Assembly (NCBI RefSeq): GCF_014641455.1
Contig: NZ_BMHT01000003.1
Coordinates: 181,921-245,920, forward strand
Reading direction: 5' to 3'
DNA: 64,000 nucleotides
From: Hymenobacter cavernae
Lineage (GTDB): Bacteria; Bacteroidota; Bacteroidia; Cytophagales; Hymenobacteraceae
The translations under genes were made by a program, and so were the position numbers. Of the stretch, positions 8,508 through 17,885 are shown piece after piece (within the stretch, counting starts at the first letter, position 1; every line of letters starts with the position of its first letter). Below the pieces are notes generated by a model. It did no database searches, had not been told where the DNA came from, and saw only the letters and a program-made list of their open reading frames with translations.

Positions 8508-8828
8508 ATGAAAGGGCGTTTGCTGACGCTGTCGGAGTTAAGTCTATTGATTTTCATGCTACGCGGAAAGCCTAACGCCGACGAGCTTTTAACGAAACTG
8601 GTAACCGTTGAAGTGGAAGACCTGGACGACGGCGGAATGGGGAGCCTACGATTCCTGTGCGACAAACCAGACCAGCACCTCGGAGAAAAAATAGCGGATA
8701 CGCATTTCCTGGATGAAGATGGCGTGCCGGTACTCGTGTCCCTCTACCTCGATCAGGAAGGAGCGCTGTACGAGCTAGACAGCTGGAAAACAGATTATTC
8801 GCCCCTGAAGCACATTCCGCTTTTCTGA
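8508..8828 (+). CDS. Hypothetical protein resembling DUF6984, 106 aa
   Basis: The start chosen is the ATG at 8508 (MKGRLLTLSELS), because an upstream TTG at 8487 only adds non-conserved residues. The R-L-T-x-x-E-L start and the motif DLDDGGMGSLRF at about residues 45-56 resemble the small DUF6984 family, whose role is unknown and whose members are often seen as orphan or immunity-like genes. There is no signal peptide or membrane helix. Family assignment is from memory of the motif and needs a profile search. Confidence 0.65.
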   Translation: MKGRLLTLSELSLLIFMLRGKPNADELLTKLVTVEVEDLDDGGMGSLRFLCDKPDQHLGEKIADTHFLDEDGVPVLVSLYLDQEGALYELDSWKTDYSPLKHIPLF

Positions 8829-8844
8829 CCTATCTAGGTGCGAG

Positions 8845-9300
8845 CTACTGGCACTTGTCCTTGCGGCGGGTGTCGATGATGTGGACGATCTTCCAGCCGC
8901 TGGCGTACTTCACCAGCTGAAACGAATCGTAGCCGCAGTGGCTGAACTTACTACCTAGGTAGAACTGATACGGCGTCCAGACGCTGGCTAGGTTAGCATC
9001 GATGAGCACCCGCTCGAAGGTGATGCGCTCGTCCCACACCTCCGCGTGCGGCGTGCCGACGGCTTTCAGGAAGTCGTTGGTCTTTTCGACACCAAGTTGC
9101 GTGGTGCCATTGCGGTTGCTGATGGTGTGCAGTACCACGCCTGGCGCCAAGGTGCTGCGCACCAGCGTACTGTCGCCGCGCCGCATGCCGTCGAAGAACG
9201 TGGAGACCGTCTTTTTAACGGCTTGCGTTTCGGAGGCGGGTTGTTGGGCAAAAGCATTGATGCTGAGGCCGAACGCCAGTGGAAGTAATAGCTTCTTCAT
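8845..9300 (-). CDS. Secreted NTF2/SnoaL-like protein, 151 aa
   Basis: The true start is the ATG at 9300 (MKKLLLPLAFGLSINAFAQ), which gives a clean signal peptide cut after AFAQ; the longer frame upstream only reads into a repeat. The mature part (about residues 20-151) has the SnoaL/DUF4440 pattern: an N-terminal helix with VKKTVSTFFDGMRRGDS, then beta strands with VWTPYQFYLGSKFSHCGYDSFQL and a final WKIVHIIDTRR. Such proteins act as lumazine-synthase-sized cone-fold domains with varied or no catalysis. It is monocistronic; function is unknown. Confidence 0.8.
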   Translation of the reverse strand: MKKLLLPLAFGLSINAFAQQPASETQAVKKTVSTFFDGMRRGDSTLVRSTLAPGVVLHTISNRNGTTQLGVEKTNDFLKAVGTPHAEVWDERITFERVLIDANLASVWTPYQFYLGSKFSHCGYDSFQLVKYASGWKIVHIIDTRRKDKCQ

Positions 9301-9324
9301 AGTGTAAGCTTTATAAAGGAGAAT

Positions 9325-9446
9325 GTAGCGCGAAGCTCCTGCTTCGCGTATCGTTGAACGATTACGTTTGCAGAAACCTAGGTACGAGTCGTTCAACGAT
9401 ACGCGAAGCAGGAGCTTGGCTTACGCCTTCCTCCGGTTCGCGCTAC
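9325..9446. repeat. Intergenic palindrome, family A copy 2 with interrupted right arm
   Basis: This is the same arm sequence as the copy at 3188, with ACCTAGGT in the loop. The right arm is interrupted by about 20 extra bases (GCTTACGCCTTCCTCCGG) before the final TTCGCGCTAC. Confidence 0.85.
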
Positions 9447-9574
9447 AGCACGCCGACGAGCAGAACGGTAAAATTATGTGCTGATTTCTGGGAGCAAAAC
9501 CTGAGCGGTTAAGTTTGTGTACCAGAAACTGTGCTGTTGCCAGTTTCTGCCCAGGCCTTTTGCTTGTACCAATT

Positions 9575-11341
9575 ATGGAAATTCGTCGCACGTTCGACAT
9601 ACTGACGCACCTCACTACCCGCGCTCCGCAAGCTAACTGCTTGGTAGCCAAAGCTAAAGGCAAATGGCAGCCGCTCAGCGTGCAGCAGGTGCAGGAGCAG
9701 GCCAACCTCGTGAGCCTAGGTTTGCACCAGCTCGGCATTGAGGCCGGCGACAAGGTGGCCATCATCTCCGCCAACCGCCCTGAGTGGATGCTGGCCGACT
9801 TTGGCATTGCCCAGCTCGGGGCCGTGAGCGTGCCCATGTACCCCACCATCACCGTGGACGACTACCGCCACATCTTCACCGATGCCGACGTGAAAGTAGT
9901 GCTGGTATCCGATCAGAAGCTGCTGGCGCGCGTGCACGAAGCCACCGAAGACCTGGCCGAAGCGCCCGAGCACATTTTTACTTTCGATAAAGTGGTGGGC
10001 ACCCGGCACTTCGGCGAGCTGCTATCCATGGGCAAGCTGGAAAGCGCTACCACGTTGGAGCCGCTGAAAGCCGCCGTGCAGCCCGACGATCTGCTCACGC
10101 TCATCTACACCTCCGGCACCACCGGCCGGCCCAAGGGCGTAATGCTTTCGCACGACAACGTGCTGAGCAACTGCCGCGACCTGACTAGCTACCTGCCCTT
10201 GCCCGAACAATCGAAAGCGCTGAGCTTCTTGCCGTTGTCGCACATTTTCGAGCGCACCGCGACCTTTCTGTACCTCATCCTCGGGTTCTCGATTTACTAC
10301 GCCGAGAGCATGGAGCGCATCGCCGACAACCTGCGCGAAGTGCAGCCGCAGGTATTTACCACGGTGCCGCGCCTGCTGGAGAAAATCTACGACAAGATTG
10401 TGGCAACGGGCTCCAAGCTGACGGGCGTGAAGAAGCGACTGTTCTTCTGGGCTCTGAACCTAGGTCTGAAGTACGACACGCAGAAGAACCTGGGTTTCTT
10501 CTACAACAAACAGCTGGCGCTTGCCAACAAGCTGATTTTCAGCAAATGGCGTGAGGCTATGGGCGGCAAAGTGGAGTTTATCGTGTCGGGTGGCGGGGCC
10601 TTGCAGCCGCGGCTGGCGCGCGTATTCTGGGCCGCGGGCGTGCGGGTGATGGAAGGTTATGGCCTCACCGAAACCTCGCCCGTTATTGCCGCCTGCCGCC
10701 CCGAGCCGGAGAACAACTACATCGGTACCGTGGGCCCGGTGCTGCCCCACATCGAGGTTAAAATTGCGCCCGACGGCGAAATCCTGACCCGCTCGGCTTC
10801 GGTGATGAAAGGCTACTACAACCGCCCCGACCTCACGGCCGAAGCCATCGACGCCGACGGCTGGTTCCACACCGGCGACATTGGCGAGTTTTTGGAAGGT
10901 CGTTTCCTGAAAATTACCGACCGCAAGAAGGAGATGTTCAAGACTTCCGGCGGCAAGTACATTGCTCCGCAAGTAATTGAAGCTAAGCTAGCTGAGTCGC
11001 CGCTGATTGAGCAGTGCATGGTGGTGGGGGAGAACCAGAAGTTTCCGTCGGCGCTGCTGGTACCGGCGTTTGCCGAGCTGCGCGCCTGGGCCGAAAGCCA
11101 CGGCCTGCCCACCAACCTTTCCGACGCTGCGCTGACGGCGCACGCGCAAGTTCAGAAGCTTTACGAAGGCTTGGTGCAGCAGTACAATGCCAGCTTTGCC
11201 CATTGGGAGCAGGTGAAGAAAGTAGTATTGCTGCCGACTTCATGGAGCGTGGAAACCGGCGAGCTGACGCCTACCATGAAGGTGAAGCGTAAAGTTATAA
11301 CTGCCAATAACTTACCGCGAATTGAGGCGCTGTATAGCTAG
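9575..11341 (+). CDS. Long-chain fatty acid-CoA ligase (AMP-forming), FadD15-like
   Basis: The ATG at 9575 (MEIRRTFDIL) is preferred to a GTG at 9515 because the family normally starts here; this gives 588 residues. It activates fatty acids with ATP to acyl-AMP and then acyl-CoA. The ATP-binding P-loop is LIYTSGTTGRPKGVMLSHDN at about residues 178-197, followed by YGLTETSP and the GWFHTGDIG motif, and the C-terminal hinge DRKKEMFKTSGGKYIAP. The C-terminal lysine motif region (PTMKVKRKVI) is present, so the enzyme is complete. It is monocistronic and lies between two palindromic repeats. Confidence 0.93.
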   Translation: MEIRRTFDILTHLTTRAPQANCLVAKAKGKWQPLSVQQVQEQANLVSLGLHQLGIEAGDKVAIISANRPEWMLADFGIAQLGAVSVPMYPTITVDDYRHIFTDADVKVVLVSDQKLLARVHEATEDLAEAPEHIFTFDKVVGTRHFGELLSMGKLESATTLEPLKAAVQPDDLLTLIYTSGTTGRPKGVMLSHDNVLSNCRDLTSYLPLPEQSKALSFLPLSHIFERTATFLYLILGFSIYYAESMERIADNLREVQPQVFTTVPRLLEKIYDKIVATGSKLTGVKKRLFFWALNLGLKYDTQKNLGFFYNKQLALANKLIFSKWREAMGGKVEFIVSGGGALQPRLARVFWAAGVRVMEGYGLTETSPVIAACRPEPENNYIGTVGPVLPHIEVKIAPDGEILTRSASVMKGYYNRPDLTAEAIDADGWFHTGDIGEFLEGRFLKITDRKKEMFKTSGGKYIAPQVIEAKLAESPLIEQCMVVGENQKFPSALLVPAFAELRAWAESHGLPTNLSDAALTAHAQVQKLYEGLVQQYNASFAHWEQVKKVVLLPTSWSVETGELTPTMKVKRKVITANNLPRIEALYS

Positions 11342-11359
11342 CTTTTCGCTACCTAGGAA

Positions 11360-11457
11360 GTCATGCTGAGCTTGTCGAAGCATCTCTACCGCAATGGTAA
11401 ACTCCTTTTACTAGAATTAGTACTGCATGCGAGATGCTTCGACAAGCTCAGCATGAC
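11360..11457. repeat. Intergenic palindrome, family C copy 1
   Basis: The left arm is GTCATGCTGAGCTTGTCGAA then GCATCTC; the right arm is GAGATGC then TTCGACAAGCTCAGCATGAC. This word is widespread in intergenic repeats of many GC-rich bacteria. A related copy is at 31518 and a degenerate one at 45446. Confidence 0.9.
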
Positions 11458-11573
11458 GTTCAGGCTTAAATCAGGCTTGACAACAGCATCTAAATTCTCT
11501 GATCTATTTATCTTGCCATCAAATCTTTCCGGGCTTGCCGGTGTTATTATCGTGTACCAAAAAGTCAACTGAC

Positions 11574-11750
11574 ATGAACGGCCGCAACTTGTTTAACCTC
11601 GGTGAAGTGTTTGGCTACTTCTTCCGCAAGCACGACCCGAACCGCAAAACCAACTTCAACCTGCGGACCATGCACTTCATCAACAAGCTCTCGATGAGTA
11701 TGTTCCTGGTGTGTCTGCTGGTGATGCTGTACCGCTTATTTACGCGTTAA
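11574..11750 (+). CDS. Small conserved membrane protein, DUF6728-like, 58 aa
   Basis: The ATG at 11574 (MNGRNLFNLGEVFGYFF) is the likely start; upstream codons give an unrelated sequence. The protein has a conserved soluble half (FFRKHDPNRKTNFNLRTMH) and one C-terminal membrane helix (about residues 38-55). Short proteins of this layout occur across Cytophagales and are labelled DUF6728, with unknown function; I recall rather than verify this. The next gene starts 13 bp downstream on the same strand, so the two are probably co-transcribed. Confidence 0.75.
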   Translation: MNGRNLFNLGEVFGYFFRKHDPNRKTNFNLRTMHFINKLSMSMFLVCLLVMLYRLFTR

Positions 11751-11762
11751 TTTCTGCCGAAA

Positions 11763-12128
11763 ATGAACATCGAAGACCTGCGTGACTACTGCCTGCTGAA
11801 ACCTGGCGTAACAGAAGACATGCCCTTCGGTGAGAATACGCTCGTGTTTCGGGTAGGCGGTAAGATCTTCTTACTCACCGACATTAACACCTACGCGAGC
11901 GTCAACCTGAAGTGTGACCCGGAGCGCTCCACCCAACTCCGCGACGAGTTTGACTACGTGCTGCCGGGCTTTCACATGAATAAGAAACATTGGAACACCG
12001 TGCTCATCGGCACCGGCGTCACAGCCAGGCAACTCAAGAGCTGGGTCGATCATTCGTATGACCTGGTGCTGGCTTCGTTGCCCAAAGCGCAGCGGGCCGC
12101 ACTTGCCGGTAGTTGGAATGAAGAATAA
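11763..12128 (+). CDS. MmcQ/YjbR family protein
   Basis: A 121-residue protein with the CyaY-like fold of the YjbR/MmcQ family: it starts MNIEDLRDYCLLKPGVTEDMPFG, then has VFRVGGKIFLL at about residues 28-38, and the HMNKKHWNTV signature at about residues 72-81. Family members have been proposed to bind DNA, but the role is not established. It lies 13 bp after the small membrane-protein gene and is followed by a strong terminator, so this pair forms one operon. Confidence 0.9.
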   Translation: MNIEDLRDYCLLKPGVTEDMPFGENTLVFRVGGKIFLLTDINTYASVNLKCDPERSTQLRDEFDYVLPGFHMNKKHWNTVLIGTGVTARQLKSWVDHSYDLVLASLPKAQRAALAGSWNEE

Positions 12129-12146
12129 GGAAGTTTTATAACGAAG

Positions 12147-12180
12147 AACGGCTGCAACCTATGTGTTGCAGCCGTTTTTG
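12147..12180 (+). terminator. Rho-independent terminator
   Basis: A 12-bp perfect stem (12147-12158 with 12165-12176), a 6-nt loop, then TTTTTG. It sits between convergent genes and ends the YjbR operon. Confidence 0.9.
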
Positions 12181-12190
12181 TTTTTGAGGA

Positions 12191-13285
12191 TCAGCTTTTG
12201 GGGTAGGCAAAACGCCGACCTAGGTTGCGCAGCGGCTGTTCTACCAACGACCAGGAGGCGGCCGCCATAACTACCAGAGCTGCAAGCAGCAGCAGCAACG
12301 CCAGCGGACTTTGCTCCCACTGCATAATGTGCGTGTACTTAGCCGGATTGGCGCCCTGCCAAAGGGCCAGCCGGTGCAGTACGCGGTGCAGAACAACGGG
12401 CAGGCACAGATGGTACAGGTAGAGGCCGTAGCTGCGTTGCCCCAGCCATACCAGCACCGGGTGGCTCAGCCCGCGGCGAACCGAATCGGATGTAGTCGTG
12501 ATGACGGCCGCTAGTGCTGCTGCCGCTAACAAGGCCAGCAAGCTAGGTCCGAAGATGGCTTCACCGAGGCCATCAACTACTTTCAACACAGCGCACGCAA
12601 CGAGCAGCGCGGCCGCACTCCAGCTCCAATAACGAGCGGGCCATTGGCTTTGCTTGATGATCAAACCTAGTAAACCGCCAGCCGCAAACAAATCGAGGTG
12701 AGCGGGTAAAAGCGTGAGGGAGAAGCTGGTGCCGGTGAGATGCAGCAGGAGCCACCGCCAAACCGGACCTAGCAAAACCAGGGCAACCAGCAAAACCGGA
12801 AGCCGCCGTGCGGGCGTGAACAGCACCACTGCCGGCCAAAGCAGGTAGAATTGTTCTTCGACCGCCAACGACCAGAAATGCCCCGCGCCCTCGCCCCATG
12901 CTTGTTTGCGGAAGAACAGGAAGTTGGACCCTTGCAGGACAAACCACGCCCACGACTCGCGTACGAAGCTCAGATCCAAGGCCCAAGACACGGCCAGCGC
13001 CAGAAAGAAAGCCGGCAAAATGCGCAGGCTACGCCGGATGTAAAAAGGCTTTGCGACCTGCCAGAATGTGCCGGCACCCTGAGCCCGTTGCAGAATGTTA
13101 GTCACAAAATAGCCGCTGAGCACAAAGAAGGTCGTGACGCCTACGGAGCTGGAAGCCACGCGTACCCAGCCCACCGGCACCCAATGCTGGGCAATAACAA
13201 GCAGCACCGGCACCACCCGAAAAGCATCCAACTCAGGTCGGTACGTAGCGGAGCGCGAGGCTGAAGGAGGAGAAAATAGAGGCAT
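12191..13285 (-). CDS. Acyltransferase 3 family membrane protein (OafA/YrhL-like)
   Basis: A 364-residue integral membrane acyltransferase with about ten predicted helices. The family start YRPELDAFRVVPVLLVIAQH (about residues 15-34) includes the conserved catalytic His, and SLAVEEQFYLLWP (about residues 140-152) is the second hallmark. Such enzymes O-acetylate or otherwise acylate surface sugars, using acyl donors from the cytosol. Substrate here is unknown. It is downstream of leuS on the same strand, but a terminator separates them, so it is probably transcribed on its own. Confidence 0.88.
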   Translation of the reverse strand: MPLFSPPSASRSATYRPELDAFRVVPVLLVIAQHWVPVGWVRVASSSVGVTTFFVLSGYFVTNILQRAQGAGTFWQVAKPFYIRRSLRILPAFFLALAVSWALDLSFVRESWAWFVLQGSNFLFFRKQAWGEGAGHFWSLAVEEQFYLLWPAVVLFTPARRLPVLLVALVLLGPVWRWLLLHLTGTSFSLTLLPAHLDLFAAGGLLGLIIKQSQWPARYWSWSAAALLVACAVLKVVDGLGEAIFGPSLLALLAAAALAAVITTTSDSVRRGLSHPVLVWLGQRSYGLYLYHLCLPVVLHRVLHRLALWQGANPAKYTHIMQWEQSPLALLLLLAALVVMAAASWSLVEQPLRNLGRRFAYPKS

Positions 13286-13360
13286 CAGATAGGCGAGTCG
13301 GCAAGGTGCGTAAAAGCAGGTAAACCGTGGCGGCCGGTTCTTCGCTCACGACCTAGGTCT

Positions 13361-13400
13361 AAAAAAATGGACCACACTTCCGGGCGGGAAATGTGGTCCA
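13361..13400 (-). terminator. Rho-independent terminator after leuS
   Basis: Read on the minus strand, TGGACCACA pairs with TGTGGTCCA around a GC-rich centre and is followed by a run of seven T. Confidence 0.85.
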
Positions 13401-13421
13401 AGTAACAGAGGCAGAATGAGT

Positions 13422-16211
13422 TTACAGCACCACGTTCACCATGCGGCCGGGCACGACAATCACTTTCTTGGGCGTTTTGCCTTCGCCGAACTTCTCGAAC
13501 ACATCCGACGCTAGCACTTCCTTCTCGATGTCGCTCGTTGGGGCATTGGCGGCAAAAGTCATTTTGCCGCGCATCTTGCCGTTGAAGGCAATCGGGTATT
13601 CCACGGTGGCTTCCTCCAAATATTCCTCCTTGAACTCGGGGAAGCTGGCGGAGCTGATGCTGCCGGGTTCGTGACCTAGCTCCACCCACAACTCCTCGGC
13701 GAGGTGTGGCGCGTAGGGCGAAACAATGACCGTGAGTGGCTCTAGGATAGCGCGCTTGTGGCAGTTCAGGGCCGTCAGCTCGTTCACGCAAATCATGAAC
13801 ATGCTGACCGACGTGTTGAACGAGAACTTGTCAATATCGTCCGCAGCCTTCTTGATGGCCTTGTGCAGCGCCTTCAACTCGGCGGGCGTAGCAGCTTCGT
13901 CCGTGATGGCCAGGTTGCCGTCTTCGGGGTGGAAGAGGCGCCAGAGCTTCTTCAGGAAGCCGGATACGCCACTCATGCCGCTGGTATTCCAGGGCTTGAA
14001 CTGCTCCAGCGGACCTAGGAACATTTCGTAAAGGCGAAGCGCGTCGGCGCCGTATTGACCAACTAGAACGTCAGGGTTAACGACGTTGAACTTGTTCTTC
14101 GACATCTTCTCGACTTCGGTGCCGCAGACGTACGTGCCGTTGTCTTCCGTGACGAATTCAGCATTTGTGTAATCAGGACGCCACTTGCGAAAAGCTTCTT
14201 GATCGAGCACATCATTATCTACGATGCTGACATCAACGTGAAGCGGCGTAGTGTCATACTGACCTTTTTTGCTTAGCGTCACAAATTGATTGGTGCCGTT
14301 GATACGATACACAAAGTTCGACCGACCTAGGATCATTCCCTGATTAATCAGCTTCTGGAATGGCTCGTGGCCACTGACCAGACCTAGGTCTTTCAGGAAT
14401 AGGTACCAAAAGCGGGAGTACAACAAGTGACCCGTGGCGTGCTCGGCGCCGCCCATGTAGAGGTCTACGGTCTTCCAGTACTCCTCGGATTCTTGGCCCA
14501 CAAACCGCTCTTGGTTATGCGGGTCCATATAGCGCAGGTAGTACCACGACGAGCCCGCCCAGCCGGGCATGGTGCTTAGCTCATATTCATACTTGCCCTC
14601 GTACTTCCAGTCTTGCGCGCGACCCAGAGGCGGCTCGCCGGTTTCGGTGGGCTTGTACTCGTCGATTTCGGGCAACACCAGCGGCAGTTCCGATTCGGGC
14701 AAACCATAGGCGGTGCCGTCTTTGTAATAAATCGGAATAGGCTCGCCCCAGTAGCGCTGGCGCCCAAAGATGGCGTCGCGCACCCGGAAATTCACCTTGC
14801 CTTTGCCAAGGCCACGCTCTTCGAGCCAGCCGATGAGCTTGGTTGTGGCCTCTTTATAGCCTAGGCCTTCCACGATGCCTGAGTTAATAAAGCGGCCTTC
14901 CTTGGTGGGGTCGGCTTCTTTCTCAATATCCTTTTGGGCGTCGAGCACCTGGATGATCGGCAAGCCGAAGTGCTTGGCGAAGTTCCAGTCGCGTTGGTCG
15001 CCGCTGGGCACAGCCATCACGGCGCCAGTGCCGTAGCCCGCCAATACGTAGTCGGCTAGCCAGATCGGCACGGGTTCGTTGTTAAGCGGGTTGAGGCAAT
15101 AGCTACCCGTAAACACGCCCGATACGGTTTTCACGTCGGCCATCCGGTCGCGCTCCGAGCGGTGCTTGCTCTGTGCGATGTAGGCTTCTACAGCTTCGCA
15201 CTGCTCCGATGTAGTAAGCTGCTCGACCAGTTCGTGCTCCGGCGCCAGCACCATAAACGTCGCTCCGTAAATGGTGTCGACGCGGGTGGTGTACACCTTA
15301 ATGTTTTGGCTGGCATCGTTTTGCAGCGGGAACACCACTTCTGCGCCCACCGAGCGGCCGATCCAGTTACGCTGCATTTCCTTAACTGCCTCGGGCCAAT
15401 CGATGGTGTCGAGGCCCGTGAGCAAGCGGTCGGCGTAGGCAGTGATGCGCAGGTTCCACTGCGGCATCAATCGACGTTCCACGGGGAACCCGCCGCGCTC
15501 CGACACGCCGTCTTTTACTTCGTCATTGGAGAGTACCGTACCCAGGGCCGCGCACCAGTTAACGTAAGTATCTGACTGATAAGCTAAACGGTAAAAAAGC
15601 AGGGTCGCCATTTGCTCTGGCTCCGATTTGGCTTTCCATTCCTCGGCCGTGAAGCTAGGCCGCGTTTCGTCGTCGCCGGCGGCACGGATACCCGCGTTGC
15701 CGTTCTGCTCAAACTGCGCGATAAGCGTTTCAATCGGCTCGGCGCGATCGGAGTCGAGGTTGTACCAAGCGTTGAACAGCTTCAGGAAAATCCACTGTGT
15801 CCACTTGTAATAAGCAGGGTCGGAGGTGCGAACTTCCCGGCTCCAATCGTAGCTGAACCCTAGGCTGTTAAGCTGCTTGATGTAGGTGTCAATGTTCTTC
15901 TCCGTGGTGAGGGCTGGGTGCTGGCCCGTCTGGATGGCGTACTGCTCAGCGGGGAGGCCAAACGAGTCGAAACCCATGGGATGCAGCACGTTGTAGCCTT
16001 GTAGGCGCTTGTAGCGCGACACAATATCGGAGGCGATGTAGCCTAGTGGGTGCCCCACGTGTAGCCCCGCTCCCGATGGGTAGGGGAACATATCCAGCAC
16101 GTAGTATTTGGGCTTACCCGACTGATTATCAGTCTTGAACGTGTTATGCTCTTTCCAGTGGGCTTGCCACTTTTTCTCAATTTCCTCGGGACGATAACCG
16201 GGCATAAGCAA
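13422..16211 (-). CDS. leuS: Leucine-tRNA ligase
   Basis: A 929-residue class Ia synthetase that charges tRNA-Leu. The HIGH-type motif appears as HVGHPLGY (about residues 51-58) after [10 protein letters not shown], and the KMSKS-type loop as KMSKNKFN, the variant usual in Bacteroidota. The editing domain is present (TYGA-like threonine-rich region near residues 305-320 and AVPSGDQRD near residues 400-410). An extra stretch between the catalytic core and the KMSKN loop (about residues 640-720) is the lineage-typical insertion. Complete and monocistronic, with its own terminator. Confidence 0.97.
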   Translation of the reverse strand: MLMPGYRPEEIEKKWQAHWKEHNTFKTDNQSGKPKYYVLDMFPYPSGAGLHVGHPLGYIASDIVSRYKRLQGYNVLHPMGFDSFGLPAEQYAIQTGQHPALTTEKNIDTYIKQLNSLGFSYDWSREVRTSDPAYYKWTQWIFLKLFNAWYNLDSDRAEPIETLIAQFEQNGNAGIRAAGDDETRPSFTAEEWKAKSEPEQMATLLFYRLAYQSDTYVNWCAALGTVLSNDEVKDGVSERGGFPVERRLMPQWNLRITAYADRLLTGLDTIDWPEAVKEMQRNWIGRSVGAEVVFPLQNDASQNIKVYTTRVDTIYGATFMVLAPEHELVEQLTTSEQCEAVEAYIAQSKHRSERDRMADVKTVSGVFTGSYCLNPLNNEPVPIWLADYVLAGYGTGAVMAVPSGDQRDWNFAKHFGLPIIQVLDAQKDIEKEADPTKEGRFINSGIVEGLGYKEATTKLIGWLEERGLGKGKVNFRVRDAIFGRQRYWGEPIPIYYKDGTAYGLPESELPLVLPEIDEYKPTETGEPPLGRAQDWKYEGKYEYELSTMPGWAGSSWYYLRYMDPHNQERFVGQESEEYWKTVDLYMGGAEHATGHLLYSRFWYLFLKDLGLVSGHEPFQKLINQGMILGRSNFVYRINGTNQFVTLSKKGQYDTTPLHVDVSIVDNDVLDQEAFRKWRPDYTNAEFVTEDNGTYVCGTEVEKMSKNKFNVVNPDVLVGQYGADALRLYEMFLGPLEQFKPWNTSGMSGVSGFLKKLWRLFHPEDGNLAITDEAATPAELKALHKAIKKAADDIDKFSFNTSVSMFMICVNELTALNCHKRAILEPLTVIVSPYAPHLAEELWVELGHEPGSISSASFPEFKEEYLEEATVEYPIAFNGKMRGKMTFAANAPTSDIEKEVLASDVFEKFGEGKTPKKVIVVPGRMVNVVL

Positions 16212-16295
16212 TGGGGATAGTGCGACTTTTTAACCGGGCGAAATTACGGGAAAACCCTGGAAGACTAGGAACCGGCAAAAAGTGTTGCCAAATTT

Positions 16296-16401
16296 GTAGG
16301 AACGCGCCACGGCGCGTTCCTCGTTGAACGTTGTCGTTTGCATGCTTGCGGGTCGTTCAGCGGAGATGTTCAACGACGAACGCGCCGTGGCGCGTTCCTA
16401 C
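16296..16401. repeat. Intergenic palindrome related to family A by its GTTGAACG core
   Basis: The outer arms read GTAGGAACGCGCCACGGCGC and its complement, and each arm is itself a small hairpin (AACGCGCC/GGCGCGTT). Inside, CGTTGAACG and CGTTCAGCG resemble the family A core. It fills the gap between leuS and crtA and overlaps the last codons of the crtA-like gene (ends 16398). Confidence 0.85.
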
Positions 16402-17084
16402 GGCAACTGTCGGCCATCCCACGTTCCCGCACTCCGCAGTACCCGAAACCGCGCAAATAGCTCCTCGCTGTACCAGCCTTCCTGGCGGGTGCGCTGAATA
16501 ACCTCTCGGTGCAGCTCGCCACGGTAGGCGTATTGCTGCATGGCCTGCGCCGACTCCCAGATGCTGAACGTGGCCTGCCGTACAATCGGCAATTCGCCCA
16601 GGCCGATAGAGGCCAGTACGCCCGGCGCGTGCGCCACGGCCGCGCTGGTAGGCGCCACGTATTTCCAGAACCTAGGTGTCTTGCGCAACCGGATGGAGGC
16701 CCGCGTGAGCACTGCCACCGGACCATCCAGCCCTAGGTTTTCTAATTGATAGTCAAAGGGATTAGCTCCATCCCATAGCCCGTGCGACTTCAGCGGGGCC
16801 AGCTCTGCCGTCCAGATTTCGGCGCTGCGGCGCTGGTATTCCTGCCACAGCGGATGCATGGTGAAAAACTCCTCGGCCGCTTCCCGCGACTCCCACACGG
16901 CCATCAGCCCGTAGCGGTGCAGGTTGGGGAGGAAACCAAAGCCATTGTCGGCGCCGCTGCCCAGCAGCTTGAAGAAACCTAGCCCCGGCACCCGGTGCAA
17001 CGGCTGCTGCGAGGTGCCCATCTGGGCTAAGCCCCAACGGGCTTGACCCGGTTTCAGGCCGAAAATGGAAAGAGTGGTGTGCAA
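16398..17084 (-). CDS. Spheroidene monooxygenase-like protein (CrtA family)
   Basis: A 228-residue protein resembling CrtA, the oxygenase that puts keto groups at C-2 of acyclic carotenoids in purple bacteria; CrtA-like proteins in Bacteroidota are thought to modify carotenoids. Supporting segments are GLGFFKLLGSGADNGFGF (about residues 34-51), YGLMAVWESREAAEEFF (58-74) and WSYVAPT-like KYVAPTSAAVAHAPGVLASIG. The frame begins with a TTG at 17084 and I see no ATG nearby, so the start is not certain. It is isolated: no other crt gene is within the window. It sits between two palindromic repeats. Confidence 0.8.
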   Translation of the reverse strand: MHTTLSIFGLKPGQARWGLAQMGTSQQPLHRVPGLGFFKLLGSGADNGFGFLPNLHRYGLMAVWESREAAEEFFTMHPLWQEYQRRSAEIWTAELAPLKSHGLWDGANPFDYQLENLGLDGPVAVLTRASIRLRKTPRFWKYVAPTSAAVAHAPGVLASIGLGELPIVRQATFSIWESAQAMQQYAYRGELHREVIQRTRQEGWYSEELFARFRVLRSAGTWDGRQLP

Positions 17085-17107
17085 ACGGGAGGGATTAATG
17101 GGCGAAT

Positions 17108-17207
17108 GTAGCGCGAAGCTCCCGCTTCGCGTATCCTTGAACGATTACGTTAGCAAGACCTAGGTGCCAGTCGTTCAACGATACGCGAAACGGGAGCTTC
17201 GCGCTAC
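17108..17207. repeat. Intergenic palindrome, family A copy 3
   Basis: The arms GTAGCGCGAAGCTCCCGC ... GAGCTTCGCGCTAC match the copies at 3188 and 9325. The loop again holds ACCTAGGT. Confidence 0.9.
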
Positions 17208-17218
17208 GATCTACCAAC

Positions 17219-17252
17219 AAAAAAGGGCGAGAATTGCTTCCCGCCCTTTTTT
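17219..17252 (-). terminator. Rho-independent terminator for the 17269 gene
   Basis: GGGCG (17225-17229) pairs with CGCCC (17242-17246), extended by A6/T6 pairs on the outside, giving T-runs on both strands. It lies just after the stop of the minus-strand gene ending at 17269. Confidence 0.8.
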
Positions 17253-17268
17253 CTGTACGTGCAACTCC

Positions 17269-17778
17269 TTATTTAGGCGTCACTTGTACGTGCTCGTCGC
17301 CGGTGGGCTGGTACCGCTCGCCGGTGGCCACCGCCTTCACATAGCCGAAGGCGTTTACCAATACGTTGCTGGGTTGGTCCCACACTTCGCCGCGCTCAAT
17401 GTCGATTCTGAGCAGCGAGATATTCGGATCGTCTGATCCTTTCGGGAACCAGGAGCGCAGGCCTTCGCTCCATAGATCTTTGATTTTCGTGCGGTCGTTC
17501 ACAACGGTGGCCGTACCCGAAATCGAGACATACAGGTTGTCTTCAGGCTTCGAGTAACCTAGGTTGACGTGGCGCTCGTGCTGCACCTCGTCGATCTTGG
17601 CCGAATCTTGCTCAGTGAAAAACCACAGGGTGCCGTCTTCTTCAGGCTTGTGGGTGTACATCGGGCGGCTGTGCAGATGACCGTTGGCTTCGGCCGTGGT
17701 CAGCATGGCAATTTTGATGTCTTTGATTCTATCAATCAGCTTGGTAACATCGTTACTTTGGGCGACTTGCTCTGCCAT
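17269..17778 (-). CDS. Pyridoxamine 5'-phosphate oxidase-fold protein (general stress protein 26 type)
   Basis: A 169-residue split-barrel flavin-binding protein. The pattern MLTTAEANGHLHSRPMYTH at about residues 25-43, then LWFFTEQDSAKIDEV and NLYVSISGTATVVND, is typical of the GSP26-like branch of the PNPOx superfamily. Members bind FMN or FAD and may reduce or protect flavins during stress; they are not the vitamin B6 enzyme PdxH, whose substrate-binding residues are absent. It is monocistronic and the reaction is unknown. Confidence 0.87.
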   Translation of the reverse strand: MAEQVAQSNDVTKLIDRIKDIKIAMLTTAEANGHLHSRPMYTHKPEEDGTLWFFTEQDSAKIDEVQHERHVNLGYSKPEDNLYVSISGTATVVNDRTKIKDLWSEGLRSWFPKGSDDPNISLLRIDIERGEVWDQPSNVLVNAFGYVKAVATGERYQPTGDEHVQVTPK

Positions 17779-17885
17779 AGTGGTAGGTGCTGGTAAGGGT
17801 TTTGGTGGTGAGGGAGAGTAGGGAGAAATACGGCGGAGTCGGCTGAAGGGTTGGGGTTCCGGTTTTCGGCGTACCTTCCGGGTCC

